A DNA stretch of 64,000 nucleotides from Fimbriimonadales bacterium (GCA_025998675.1 AP024673.1:2860562-2924561), one strand, 5' to 3'; shown: positions 1 through 8,451, numbered from the stretch's first letter. The notes: generated from the sequence alone by a model not told the origin. Numbers and translations: made by a program.

Positions 1-1
1 C

Positions 2-2536
2 AACGCGCGGGGGAATGTGATTAGTTGGACGGATCGGTTGGGAAATACCTGGCAGTACGGCTATGTGTCGTCCACGAGCGACGCGCTGAAGTGGTTCCAG
101 GACCCGATGGGGCATCGGTGGACGGTACTGTATTCGCGCGCGGTGGCGGCGATTGGGATTGGCTCAGGCAGCGTGTCCGAGACGGGCAGTGCGCGTTGGG
201 TGGATCCGACGCAAGTGTGGGTAGAGTACGGTTTTGCAGAGGCTTTGGCGGTGCGTATCGCGCAGGGCGGCAACGCGACTTCGGAGCGGCTGACGACGCG
301 GCTGTGGTACAACGGGCAGTATCAGGTGGTCAAGCGTCAGGATACGGCGGGTCTGGTGTGGGAATGGAGTTATGACCCTCAGGGCAACCTGCTCTGGAGC
401 AAGGAGCCGAACGGGGCGATGACGACTTACATTTACTATCAGGGGACAGACCGTGTATGGAAGGTGACGGACGCGCTGGGGCATGTGTGGGAGTATACCT
501 ACACCAGCGGGTATGGGGATGTGAAGAGTGTGAAAGACCCTGAAGGGGGTGTGGTGCAGTATGTGTATGATTACGAGTTGAATGAGCCTGTGTACGGCTT
601 GGTGCGCCAGGTGATAGATGCGATGGGGCGTGCGACGGAGTATCAGTATTACGCAGCGGATGAGGCGAATCTGGCGCGCCGGGGTCAGGTGCGGCGGGTG
701 ATAGTACCTGGCGGATTCTGGCGGGAAATGGATTACAGTGGTCTGGGTTGGCTGGTGTCGCGCACGGTGCAGACAGCCAACGGGAGTGAGACGACGACCT
801 ATACTCATGATGCGTGGGGTCGGTTGCGGGAGATAGACTACCCGCGCAGTGCCGATGTGCGCATGGGCTGGGACGGTGAGAACCGTCGGGTGTGGGTGCA
901 GGACGGTGCAGGTCGGCGCGACTACACCTACGATGCGTGGGGGCGTGTTGTTTTGCAGGAGGGCTGTTGTGGCAGCAGTGAAGGAATAGAGGTTGTGGCG
1001 GTTTCGGCGGAGTACGACACGGCGGGCAGGAAGCGGTTTGAGCGGGAGCGTCGGTCGGATGGGAGTGTCGTGCGCACGGTTGAGTACACCTATGATGCGC
1101 TGGGACGGTTGCAAAGTGTGGGCGATGATCGGGGCGCTGTGGGGTACAGTTATGAGCTGGGCACGGGGCGGCTGCAGCGAGAGGATTACCCGAACGGGAG
1201 TTTTGTGGCGTACACCTACTATGGGACAAGCCATCCGTTGCAGGTTGGTCAAGTATGGAAGGTGGAGCACAAGCGCGCCAATAGTGACAGCTTGTTGATC
1301 GGGTATGAGTACACCTACGACCTGCTGGGTCGGGTGGTGCAAAGCGTGGAGCGTCCGAGTGGGGACACAACGGTTTACACCTACACGCCTGCGGGTCGGT
1401 TGGCAAGCGAAGTGCGCACGGGTCAGGTGGCGTATCGTCGGGAGTACGAGTACAATTCCGACGGTAGTCGGCGTTATGTGGAGCGGGCGGACGCGGTGAA
1501 CGGGTTTCATCAAGACGAGTATGTGTATGATGCGGTGTCGGGTCGTTTGGTGAGCGTGATTGATCGGGCGCCTGAGCCTGATGTGGTGTATAGCTTTAGT
1601 TGGAACCCCGAAGGCACGCTGGCGCGGTGGAGCAATAATCAGCCGAACAGTTATGCGCGTGTGTTTGGGTATGACGAGGAGGGTCGTCTGACGCGGATAG
1701 AGCGGGATTACGGTGACAGAGTGGAGGCAGTGTATGAGTATGGGTACAATAGTGATGGTGTGCAGGTATGGAAGCGGGATGGTCTGGCTCAGCAGGAGTA
1801 TCGGTATGTGTGTCGTATTGGCTGTGGGGGTGTGCCGATGCGGGTGTATAGTCGGGCGATAGGGAGCGAGGGCTGGGATACGCTGGAGGAGTATATGGCA
1901 GGGTTGAGCAGTGTGTGGTATGGTACAGGTGCTGAGAGTGCCCAGGACTATGGGTGGTTAGCGGGGCACTGGTTGAGTGGGCTGACACCGCCGCCTGCAG
2001 GTGTGATGCTGTATCAGGACTGGTTTGGCGTGCGGGTCGGCGGGGAGTTTGAGCCGACAGCTGTGCACAAGCGCGTGCCTGATTATTTGGTAGGCAACCC
2101 TGATCTGCCCGATGGGCGTTTTGCGTTGCTGGGGTTTCAAATTCCTGCTATATGTGCCATTCCTTGCGGTGTGGCTGGTTTGTGTATGGCAGCGGGGCTG
2201 GCTTATCTCGCTGGATGCATGGTGGGATGCCGCGGAAGTAGCGACTACTGGGGATGTGTTGCGACATGCTTGGGGAACATTCCTGGATGGATTCTGGCTC
2301 TTTGCGGGGTTGCGATACTGGCGTGCATACTATGTGTTTTATGGCCTTTTCTACCAAGGATAAACGATGCGCTACAAAAATTGTGTCCTGGATACCCGGG
2401 GATTATTGCCAAATGCATGCGCGAAGCTGGTAAGGACTTGGTAAAATTAGTGGGGTGCATCGCTGAAGAGTGTATGAAAGCTCGCAAGCCACCGATTATT
2501 ATTCCGGGTAGACCGAGCATGGGGGTGGCTTTATGA
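2..2536 (+). CDS. Rhs/YD-repeat protein with cysteine-rich C-terminal tip (5' partial)
   Basis: The reading frame is already open at the window edge, so the true start lies outside; 844 residues are visible. About 600 residues are tandem YD repeats, recognisable by recurring YTYDAWGR-, YEYTYD- and GRL-type motifs. Rhs/WapA proteins use such repeats to build a hollow shell around a toxic tip. A pre-tip segment follows (IGCGGVPMRVYSRAIG to DWFGVRVGG, about 1803-2043). From about 2045 the sequence becomes unrelated to the shell. This tip has some 14 cysteines, hydrophobic stretches and a paired CX3C motif (CMVGC...CVATC). The stop overlaps the next gene by ATGA. The sense strand is unusually rich in G and T compared with the rest of the window. 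A secreted or surface polymorphic toxin is inferred; the activity of the tip is unknown. Confidence 0.85.
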   Translation, partial: NARGNVISWTDRLGNTWQYGYVSSTSDALKWFQDPMGHRWTVLYSRAVAAIGIGSGSVSETGSARWVDPTQVWVEYGFAEALAVRIAQGGNATSERLTTRLWYNGQYQVVKRQDTAGLVWEWSYDPQGNLLWSKEPNGAMTTYIYYQGTDRVWKVTDALGHVWEYTYTSGYGDVKSVKDPEGGVVQYVYDYELNEPVYGLVRQVIDAMGRATEYQYYAADEANLARRGQVRRVIVPGGFWREMDYSGLGWLVSRTVQTANGSETTTYTHDAWGRLREIDYPRSADVRMGWDGENRRVWVQDGAGRRDYTYDAWGRVVLQEGCCGSSEGIEVVAVSAEYDTAGRKRFERERRSDGSVVRTVEYTYDALGRLQSVGDDRGAVGYSYELGTGRLQREDYPNGSFVAYTYYGTSHPLQVGQVWKVEHKRANSDSLLIGYEYTYDLLGRVVQSVERPSGDTTVYTYTPAGRLASEVRTGQVAYRREYEYNSDGSRRYVERADAVNGFHQDEYVYDAVSGRLVSVIDRAPEPDVVYSFSWNPEGTLARWSNNQPNSYARVFGYDEEGRLTRIERDYGDRVEAVYEYGYNSDGVQVWKRDGLAQQEYRYVCRIGCGGVPMRVYSRAIGSEGWDTLEEYMAGLSSVWYGTGAESAQDYGWLAGHWLSGLTPPPAGVMLYQDWFGVRVGGEFEPTAVHKRVPDYLVGNPDLPDGRFALLGFQIPAICAIPCGVAGLCMAAGLAYLAGCMVGCRGSSDYWGCVATCLGNIPGWILALCGVAILACILCVLWPFLPRINDALQKLCPGYPGIIAKCMREAGKDLVKLVGCIAEECMKARKPPIIIPGRPSMGVAL

Positions 2537-2970
2537 CAGAAACGCAGCATCGTATCGAGGCGCGGAAGCTATGCCCGATTCTGGGCTTTGTTGCTGTACT
2601 GTCCGCTCTGGGCGGGACAGCGGTGGTCTGGGATTGGGTTTTTGCCTCTGAGGCAAATAGGGAAGAGCGAATCTGGATAGGGCTGCTATTGACAGCAGTG
2701 CTCTGGAACAGGTCGTGGGAGTTATTAACCGAAACTTTCACGTTATACATGGACTATAGAGAATATTACTTTCCTCTTAGGGTCGTTACTTTCCCAATGT
2801 TATTTCTATGTTTCGTCTGTGCAGGATGTGCACTTTTCTTTTGGCTTTCAGGGGTTACTCCTGCCAAGTTCTTCGTACATTATACTTTTGCTTTTTCATA
2901 TTTGATTTCCGCTTTTGGTACGATGAGTGCATTCATGGCTAAGCGTTCTGTTTCGGATACTTTGCCATAG
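2533..2970 (+). CDS. Small polytopic membrane protein, candidate immunity protein for tip 1
   Basis: The 145-residue product has about four hydrophobic helices (around residues 15-37, 48-62, 82-106 and 112-133) and no family I recognise. Its ATG overlaps the rhs stop codon by four bases (ATGA), so the two genes are translationally coupled. Polymorphic-toxin immunity genes normally sit directly after their toxin in this way. The second half of the gene is clearly more AT-rich than the rhs gene, which suggests separate ancestry. An inner-membrane immunity protein would fit a membrane-active tip, but this is inference from position and topology only. It could also be an unrelated membrane protein. 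Confidence 0.6.
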   Translation: MTETQHRIEARKLCPILGFVAVLSALGGTAVVWDWVFASEANREERIWIGLLLTAVLWNRSWELLTETFTLYMDYREYYFPLRVVTFPMLFLCFVCAGCALFFWLSGVTPAKFFVHYTFAFSYLISAFGTMSAFMAKRSVSDTLP

Positions 2971-3006
2971 AACAGTACCCGACAGAACGACAGCGCGCCA
3001 AGCGCG

Positions 3007-3729
3007 ATGGGATTTCGGGATTGTCAGATAGGGTGTGGCGGTGTACCGATGCGGGTGTATGGGCGCGAGATAGGCGGTGGAACCTGGACGACTGTGGAGG
3101 ATTACCTGCCTGCAGGGAACGCGCTGGGGTATAATGGGAACTGGCGGTATGCGCACAGTGGGGGTACTTTGCTGATGATGACGCAAGCGGGTGAGCCGTG
3201 GGGTTATTATCCGCAGGACAGCAACGGGCTGGCGGTGCAGAGTGCGCCTGCCGAGCCGTGCGCGTGCCCTGTGTTTGCACCGACGAATGTAGCGGTGTGT
3301 TCTCCGCTGGTGGATGGAGGATGTGGAGGTAGTGTGTGTGACGTTTCTCCTGCCACTTTTGGAATTGATATAACTAAATGTCTCGGTGGAAAAAAAGACA
3401 AGAAGAAAACCTATCAGATGTGTGTTGATTTTTGTAAGGTTTTTGCGAATGCTTACTGCAAAGGAGCAGGGTTTGGTATCGATCCACGAGTGGGTAGAAT
3501 CTGCGACCTTATTTCCAAGAAGGGATGTGAAGCCATTTGCAAAGACATTCATGATAGAAAATACTTTACCGACTGTTGGACTCCTTGCCTTGAAACAACC
3601 CAGCCTGGTAGTCCGAAATGCGCCGAATGTTGCAATGAACTATGCAAGGATAAGGAGGGAGGTGATGTGCAAAAGGGAGGTTTAGCTATATGCTACAAAA
3701 GATGCGCCACTGCACCAGAACGTGATTAG
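3007..3729 (+). CDS. Displaced Rhs C-terminal cassette 2 (orphan tip)
   Basis: The 240-residue frame opens directly in the Rhs pre-tip motif (QIGCGGVPMRVYGREIGG), which matches the complete rhs gene at about 1803-1870. It then diverges into a different linker and a cysteine-rich, mostly hydrophilic tip with about 18 cysteines. CX3C pairs are visible (CVDFC; CEAIC...CWTPC). There is no YD-repeat shell, signal peptide or convincing ribosome-binding site. An rhs-like KRDG codon run lies just upstream in another frame (about 3000-3011). This is how displaced orphan tips look in other Rhs loci, where recombination through the conserved pre-tip can place them on the main gene. It may not be translated where it lies. 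Confidence 0.6.
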   Translation: MGFRDCQIGCGGVPMRVYGREIGGGTWTTVEDYLPAGNALGYNGNWRYAHSGGTLLMMTQAGEPWGYYPQDSNGLAVQSAPAEPCACPVFAPTNVAVCSPLVDGGCGGSVCDVSPATFGIDITKCLGGKKDKKKTYQMCVDFCKVFANAYCKGAGFGIDPRVGRICDLISKKGCEAICKDIHDRKYFTDCWTPCLETTQPGSPKCAECCNELCKDKEGGDVQKGGLAICYKRCATAPERD

Positions 3730-3744
3730 AGGGGGTCAGCAGAA

Positions 3745-4329
3745 ATGAAGGGCGACAGAATCGGGCGATGGACAAAGTGGTTGACGATTAGTGGATTAAT
3801 ACTGACGCTGGGAGGTCTGTCCACTATATCTCTCAAAGGTTACCTGTTCCCTAATGACATTGGTTCAGACGTGATGAAATCAATTACTCACATCGGAGGC
3901 GAACCTCTCGGTACACAGCTTAGTCTACCAGTAGATGCTCGACTGGTAGGTCTTTCTATAACCTCCGACGGGCAGGGGCGAGGAAGATGGGATGTGGCTT
4001 ACATTTTCAAGACAGATATAGACCTGAAAGTTTTGAGAGATACTTATCGCAAGAATTTTATCGGCAAAAATGTAAAGTGGATAGTCGACACATCAGATAC
4101 ACTCTCTTTTACGGTTTTTCGTGGTGATTCGACTGGTTCGTGTTCATCACAGGTGATCTACTCTGTGTCTGCTTTTCGAGGTATCTCAGAATCTGAGGGT
4201 GAGGTACTGGGACTGCTCCCGAGAGAGTATCGCGAGAAGGTTTTTATTTACTTTTTGGTAGATGAGCCAACCTTAGATCGGGTAGCTGAAGAAGGAGGCG
4301 GTATAACTTTGCCGATTTTAGTACGTTGA
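3745..4329 (+). CDS. Membrane-anchored protein, candidate immunity protein for tip 2
   Basis: The 194-residue protein has one N-terminal hydrophobic helix (about residues 12-32, after a basic RIGRWTKW start) and a soluble remainder predicted to lie outside the cytoplasm. It starts 15 bases after cassette 2 and has an AGAGGGGGT-like ribosome-binding site. The gene is AT-rich compared with the rest of the window, as expected for an acquired module. I recognise no family. Its place directly after an orphan tip suggests an immunity role, but nothing in the sequence proves this. Confidence 0.5.
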   Translation: MKGDRIGRWTKWLTISGLILTLGGLSTISLKGYLFPNDIGSDVMKSITHIGGEPLGTQLSLPVDARLVGLSITSDGQGRGRWDVAYIFKTDIDLKVLRDTYRKNFIGKNVKWIVDTSDTLSFTVFRGDSTGSCSSQVIYSVSAFRGISESEGEVLGLLPREYREKVFIYFLVDEPTLDRVAEEGGGITLPILVR

Positions 4330-4375
4330 CTCCCCACAGTGTTTCACGAGATGTAGTAGTGCAAATTTGCAACTG

Positions 4376-5131
4376 GTATACGAGTATGGGTACAATAGTG
4401 AGGGTGTGCGGGTATGGAAGCGGGATGGTCTGGCTCAGCAGGAATATCGGTATGTGTGTCGTATTGGCTGTGGGAGTGTGCCGATGCGGGTGTATAGTCG
4501 GGCGATAGGTGGAGAAAGCTGGAACACGCTGGAGGAGTATGTGGCGGGGCTGAGCAGCGTGTGGTACCGAACGGGCGCCGAGAGTGCCTAGGATTATGGG
4601 TGGTTAGCGGGGCATTGGTTGAGTGGGCTGACACCGCCGCCTGCAGGCGCGATGCTGTATCAGGACTGGTTTGGCGTGCGGGTCGGCGGTACTTTTGAAT
4701 CGACCGACGAGTCGGCGTACTTACCAAAGTATCTTGAAGAAGTACGAGATCTGCCATACCTGTATATTGGGGAATCTGAATACGTCCCGATGGGTATTGG
4801 CGTTGGTGCATGTGTTGTTGCCTGCGCATGTGGCGCATTTTGCTTGTATTATCTGCTCTCGTGTATAAGCGATTGCCAGAGGTCGATGAACCCATTTGAG
4901 TGTGCTCGTGTCTGTTTAGAGTCGCTACCTGGATGGGTTCAATTTCTGTGTGGCGCTTGTTTGTCTGCTTGCTTGTTTTGTATCCAGAGGAATCTTTGCC
5001 GTCCGTCGGTCATAGTAGACTGCACCTTGCACTGCCTTGGAAGAGGATTGATCGGTTATTGTGTCTTCGGCAAGTGCGTGTGCCTTCCAATACGTTTCTT
5101 CCCTCGCCCTATCCCTAAACCGATTCTTTAG
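4376..5131 (+). pseudogene. Displaced Rhs C-terminal cassette 3, interrupted by in-frame TAG
   Basis: From about 4382 to 4690 the DNA matches the complete rhs gene at 1736-2044 with a constant offset of 2646 bases and no indel. One codon that is CAG (Gln) in the main gene is TAG here (4589-4591), between AESA and DYGW. Reading past it gives a tip of about 140 residues with about 18 cysteines. That tip aligns with tip 1: both contain CX3C, eight residues, CX3C, then a PGW, all at the same spacing. A short downstream frame could start inside the fragment (4619). The cassette could become functional by recombination with the main gene upstream or downstream of the stop, or by suppression. As it stands it is an untranslated reserve or a decaying copy. 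Confidence 0.7.
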
Positions 5132-5142
5132 GAGGTAACAGC

Positions 5143-5697
5143 ATGCATCAGCAGATACAACTTGGGCAGTTCGCACAGCTTACGATTGATGTCCCCAAGC
5201 CTCTGAAACCGATGCGCGCGAAAGAACGAGCGGTTCACGCGCTTTCACCAGAGGTTCGTCATTGCTGGTATTCGCTACGGGGAGGATGGGTAAGTACAAA
5301 CGCCTACCTTATTCTCGACTGGCGACTTCTGAACGTATCCGACGAAGCCGAGGCGCTAAGACACACCGTTCACTACCGACCCGGAATATGGCGATATCTG
5401 GAACAGACTCAAGTCGCAGATGAAACATATCCTTTCGCGAGGGTGGAGCTGGGTGGTACGGCAGGCATCTGTTTGCAGAGGGGGATAAGATTCAGCAACG
5501 GAGTGACAGAATTTGTTCACAAGCGCGCGGACTTGATAACACTCAATAACGAGTTCTCTATTCACCTTTATGTGGAGGTAATCGGACTGGTCGGTCTTTT
5601 TGACCGTCTCTTGCTGAGGGGTAAACAATACCGTCTGGTTCAGGACGAGCTGGAGCGGGTGTTGTCTTCAATACTCCGCAGCTGGATATGGCTGTGA
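5143..5697 (+). CDS. Hypothetical soluble protein, candidate immunity protein for tip 3
   Basis: The 184-residue product has no signal peptide or obvious membrane helix, apart from a mildly hydrophobic stretch near residues 150-162. A strong AGGAGGT ribosome-binding site ends just before the ATG (about 5131-5137). It begins 11 bases after the third Rhs cassette, the same toxin-then-small-gene layout seen twice upstream. I see no known family. Tips 1 and 3 look related, yet this protein does not resemble the four-helix protein after tip 1. Either immunity has been replaced or one of the two genes has another function. Confidence 0.55.
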   Translation: MHQQIQLGQFAQLTIDVPKPLKPMRAKERAVHALSPEVRHCWYSLRGGWVSTNAYLILDWRLLNVSDEAEALRHTVHYRPGIWRYLEQTQVADETYPFARVELGGTAGICLQRGIRFSNGVTEFVHKRADLITLNNEFSIHLYVEVIGLVGLFDRLLLRGKQYRLVQDELERVLSSILRSWIWL

Positions 5698-5842
5698 ACT
5701 GAGCGGGTACACTCCTTTATTGCTATGGCAAAGACGGCGTCCACACAGGAGAAGGCGCACCAACGCGCCCGCGCGGGGAGGGCGGAACCGCCCCCGTGGG
5801 TGGCGATGCCAGAGGGGGAGTAACGCATTCGCGTCGCACACA

Positions 5843-5953
5843 CGGTTCCTCTCGCCCGCCGCGCGGGAGAGGGGCTGGGGGTGAGGGCAACAGGGCGCGT
5901 GGCTCCAGCTGCAGACGCACGGCAATTACGAAGTCTGACGCGCTGATTGGTAT
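5843..5953. repeat. Dispersed element, family B (right end)
   Basis: This copy contains a GC-rich hairpin of the CTCTC...CGCGCGGGAGAGG type followed by a GGGGGTGAGGGCAA segment. It ends with GCAATTACGAAGTCTGACGCGC and a terminal ATTGGTAT at 5946-5953 (read as two pieces). Closely related copies lie at 25473-25935, and ends of the same type occur at 15446-15482 and 20405-20572. The end overlaps the last codons of the nuclease gene at 5926. The rest of 5698-5842 holds GC-rich inverted segments but no gene. Confidence 0.7.
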
Positions 5954-7023
5954 CCGCCTGACGCCACAACGCCCCGCAGGTCGCCGACACGTTCCAGGGC
6001 GGAGCGCAGCACGGCTTCGCTGGGCGCGCGGCTACGCAAGTGCTGCTCGCACATACGGAACGGGTACAGCAGGCGGTCGTAGCGCGGGTCCGGCAGGCTG
6101 ATGGGGCGCGTCTCCTGCAGCAGCCATGCCGAGATTTTATTCGCCCATTCGCGCGTGTCGTCGGGCGTGGTTAACACGGGCGTCTCCACCCGCACGAGCC
6201 CGTAGGTGGGCGAGGCGCCCTCCTGCCAGCGCAGGCGCAGATACCAGCTGTAGACCTCGCTCTGACCTTCGCGCACGGGGCGAAACACGCTGCTGCGGTA
6301 GCCCGCCTGCATACTCAGCACCTTCAGCATCCAGTTAATCTCCAGATAGCTGGTGCGATGCGACTTGGAGACGCCCACCACATTCACCAGCCGTCGCTGC
6401 TGCAACGCGCTCATCAGGTCGGCAATCGAGCCGTCCACCAGCAACCAGTCTGTTGAGTCGGGCGTCTGCTGCTCAATCCACTGCAGGGCAAGTTTGCGCT
6501 CCAGCTGGTCGCGCACACGCGCCACCGTCGCCCCCGCGCGCACCAGCATCGTCTGGAAGGAGGTCTTCTCCAGCTCGCGCGCTTCCAGCGAGTCGTGAAC
6601 CGTGACGCCTGCCTGCTCAAACAGGCGCGCGTCGAACGCCTTCAGGGGCAGGTAGAGCGCCTCCTGCGACTCGGTGAGTTCCGCAACGGGATGCAACTCG
6701 CGATTGCGCCGCTCCAGCACCATCGCCGCCACATAGCCGTACACAACGGGCATGACGCCGTACCGGGTCTGCTGGTAATAGAGCAGTTGCGAGTGCTGGA
6801 TGCCGTCGATGAAATGTGTGAATTGCGTCTCTTCGTCGCTTCGGGGCACTTCGAACACGCCAAACTCTTTCTGGTTCGGTTCGGGCACGAGCAGGGCGCG
6901 ACTGAAGCCCCCCTCCTCTTCGGGCGGTTCAATCGTGTCTTCCGAGCTAATCTGGCGCACGACCTGCACGCCTTCGGGGTGCGCCTGCAGAAACTCCGCG
7001 ACTTTTCTCAGAAAAGGTGTCAT
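5926..7023 (-). CDS. NurA domain nuclease-like protein
   Basis: The 365-residue protein resembles the NurA family, Mn2+-dependent 5'-3' nucleases that usually work with HerA in double-strand break end processing. Visible motifs are FIDGIQHS (the first acidic motif), DWLLVDGSI in mid-protein and VGVSKSHRT after it, in the family order. No herA lies in this window. I chose ATG 7023 because the residues upstream of MTPFLRK look untranslated and the divergent aldo/keto reductase promoter lies there. The last nine codons and the TAA stop fall inside a family B repeat end, so the natural C-terminus has probably been replaced. Confidence in nuclease activity is moderate. Confidence 0.65.
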   Translation of the reverse strand: MTPFLRKVAEFLQAHPEGVQVVRQISSEDTIEPPEEEGGFSRALLVPEPNQKEFGVFEVPRSDEETQFTHFIDGIQHSQLLYYQQTRYGVMPVVYGYVAAMVLERRNRELHPVAELTESQEALYLPLKAFDARLFEQAGVTVHDSLEARELEKTSFQTMLVRAGATVARVRDQLERKLALQWIEQQTPDSTDWLLVDGSIADLMSALQQRRLVNVVGVSKSHRTSYLEINWMLKVLSMQAGYRSSVFRPVREGQSEVYSWYLRLRWQEGASPTYGLVRVETPVLTTPDDTREWANKISAWLLQETRPISLPDPRYDRLLYPFRMCEQHLRSRAPSEAVLRSALERVGDLRGVVASGGYQSARQTS

Positions 7024-7125
7024 AGCAGTAGACAAGATTCGACTATTTCCCCGCGACTCCTGCTGATAGAGCAGGAAAATCGTCGCGGGCGTCGAAACGC
7101 GCGGCGTACAAGGAGGGCTATACGC

Positions 7126-8097
7126 ATGCACTATACGCATTTAGGTCGTTCGGGTCTGCTGGTGAGCCGCCTGTGCCTGGGCACGATGAACTTCGGTCCC
7201 AACACCAGCGAGGAAGACTCTTATCGGATTATGGATCGCGCCCTTGAGCTGGGCATCAACTTTTTTGACACGGCGAATGTGTACGGCTGGGTCAAGGGCG
7301 AGGGGATTACGGAGCAGATTATCGGGCGCTGGTGGGCGCAGGGCGGCGGGCGACGCGAGAAGGTGGTGATTGCCACCAAAGTGTACGGCGTGATGGGCGA
7401 CTGGCCCAACGAATCACGCCTGTCCGCGTTGCACATCAAACGCGCCTGCGAAGACAGCCTGCGCCGCCTCAAAACCGACTACATCGACCTGTATCAGATG
7501 CACCATGTCGACCGCGAGTGCCCGTGGGAGGAAATCTGGCAGGCGATGGAGCAACTCTACCGCGAGGGCAAGATTCTCTATGTCGGCAGCAGCAACTTCG
7601 CGGGCTGGCACATCACGCAGGCGCAGGAGAGTGCCAAACAGCGACACTTTATGGGGCTGGTCTCCGAGCAGAGCCTGTATAACCTGAACGCGCGCATGAT
7701 CGAGCTGGAGGTCATCCCCGCCTGTCTACACTACGGCGTGGGCATTATCCCGTGGAGTCCGCTGGCGAGCGGGCTGCTGGGCGGCATTCTCAAGGGCGTG
7801 CAGGAAGGACGCCGCGCCTCCGAAGGCGTGCAGCAGCGGCTGGAGCAGTATCGCGACCGCATCGAGCGCTACGAGGCGTTCTGCGAGGCGCTGGGCGAGG
7901 AGCCGGCGAATGTCGCGCTCGCGTGGCTGCTGCACCAGCCTGCCGTCACCGCGCCGATTATCGGACCGCGCACGCTGGAGCAGCTGGAACGCAGTATGCG
8001 CGCGCTGGAAATCCGCCTCGACGAGGACGCCCTCAAACGACTCGACGAAATCTTCCCCGGTCCGGGCGGTCCCGCGCCAGAAGCCTATGCGTGGTGA
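7126..8097 (+). CDS. Aldo/keto reductase
   Basis: This is a 323-residue NAD(P)H-dependent oxidoreductase of the TIM-barrel AKR superfamily, YghZ/Tas-like, acting on aldehydes or ketones in the cytoplasm. The conserved parts are visible: MHYTHLGRSGLLVSRLCLG start, GINFFDTANVYG with the catalytic Asp and Tyr, VVIATKVYG with the catalytic Lys, and YQMHHVD with the His. The C-terminal IGPRTLEQL motif binds the NADP phosphate. The ATG at 7126 follows an AAGGAGGG ribosome-binding site (7110-7117). It is divergent from the NurA-like gene and appears to be transcribed alone. The physiological substrate cannot be told from sequence. Confidence 0.92.
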   Translation: MHYTHLGRSGLLVSRLCLGTMNFGPNTSEEDSYRIMDRALELGINFFDTANVYGWVKGEGITEQIIGRWWAQGGGRREKVVIATKVYGVMGDWPNESRLSALHIKRACEDSLRRLKTDYIDLYQMHHVDRECPWEEIWQAMEQLYREGKILYVGSSNFAGWHITQAQESAKQRHFMGLVSEQSLYNLNARMIELEVIPACLHYGVGIIPWSPLASGLLGGILKGVQEGRRASEGVQQRLEQYRDRIERYEAFCEALGEEPANVALAWLLHQPAVTAPIIGPRTLEQLERSMRALEIRLDEDALKRLDEIFPGPGGPAPEAYAW

Positions 8098-8198
8098 GCG
8101 ACCTGGACACCACCGATTGCCTTCCCGAAGCGCTTCGCACGCTTCGGGGGGCAATCACGCCCGCGCAGGCAATTGCGTTCATCTAACCCGCGTTTCCG

Positions 8199-8352
8199 AG
8201 TGTCTGTATAGTGAATTTTCAGCGACTCCCCTGCCTGCGCATGCGCGTAATTTGGAGTGCTGAAGCGGGAGCTTCAGCGTCGCGGAAGCGCCGCTTCCGC
8301 ACTCCATACAGACGGAGCAGCGCGCATGTCGCAATTCTTGTGCAAAGGCACG
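8199..8352. repeat. MITE-like element, family A (decayed copy)
   Basis: It starts AGTGTCTGTATAGTG and ends TGCAAAGGCACG. In reverse orientation it matches the element at 44766-44925 over nearly its whole length. The 52-base core (8254-8305) is GGAGTGC...GCACTCC and contains two nested hairpins, GAAGCGGGAGCTTC and GGAAGCGCCGCTTCC. The terminal repeats have diverged and the flanking TA is missing, so this copy looks older than the one at 44766. Confidence 0.75.
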
Positions 8353-8451
8353 CAGAACGCTCTGAACAACTCTCCATTCGCCGCGTCCACAGGGGTGTAT
8401 GAACACATCGGTACAGAACCGCTGCGCCGAAACACATCGGGAGAGGCAACC

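Noticed and set aside
164-1513. Long reverse-strand frames opposite the rhs gene (164-1513 and 330-1406)
   Set aside because: They are His/Pro/Arg-rich mirror frames of the YD repeats, without start signals or homology. The forward frame has clear Rhs motifs.
1700-5700. Diversity-generating retroelement as cause of the variable tips
   Set aside because: There is no reverse transcriptase, template repeat or IMH-like element nearby. Tips differ as whole blocks, not by adenine-directed changes.
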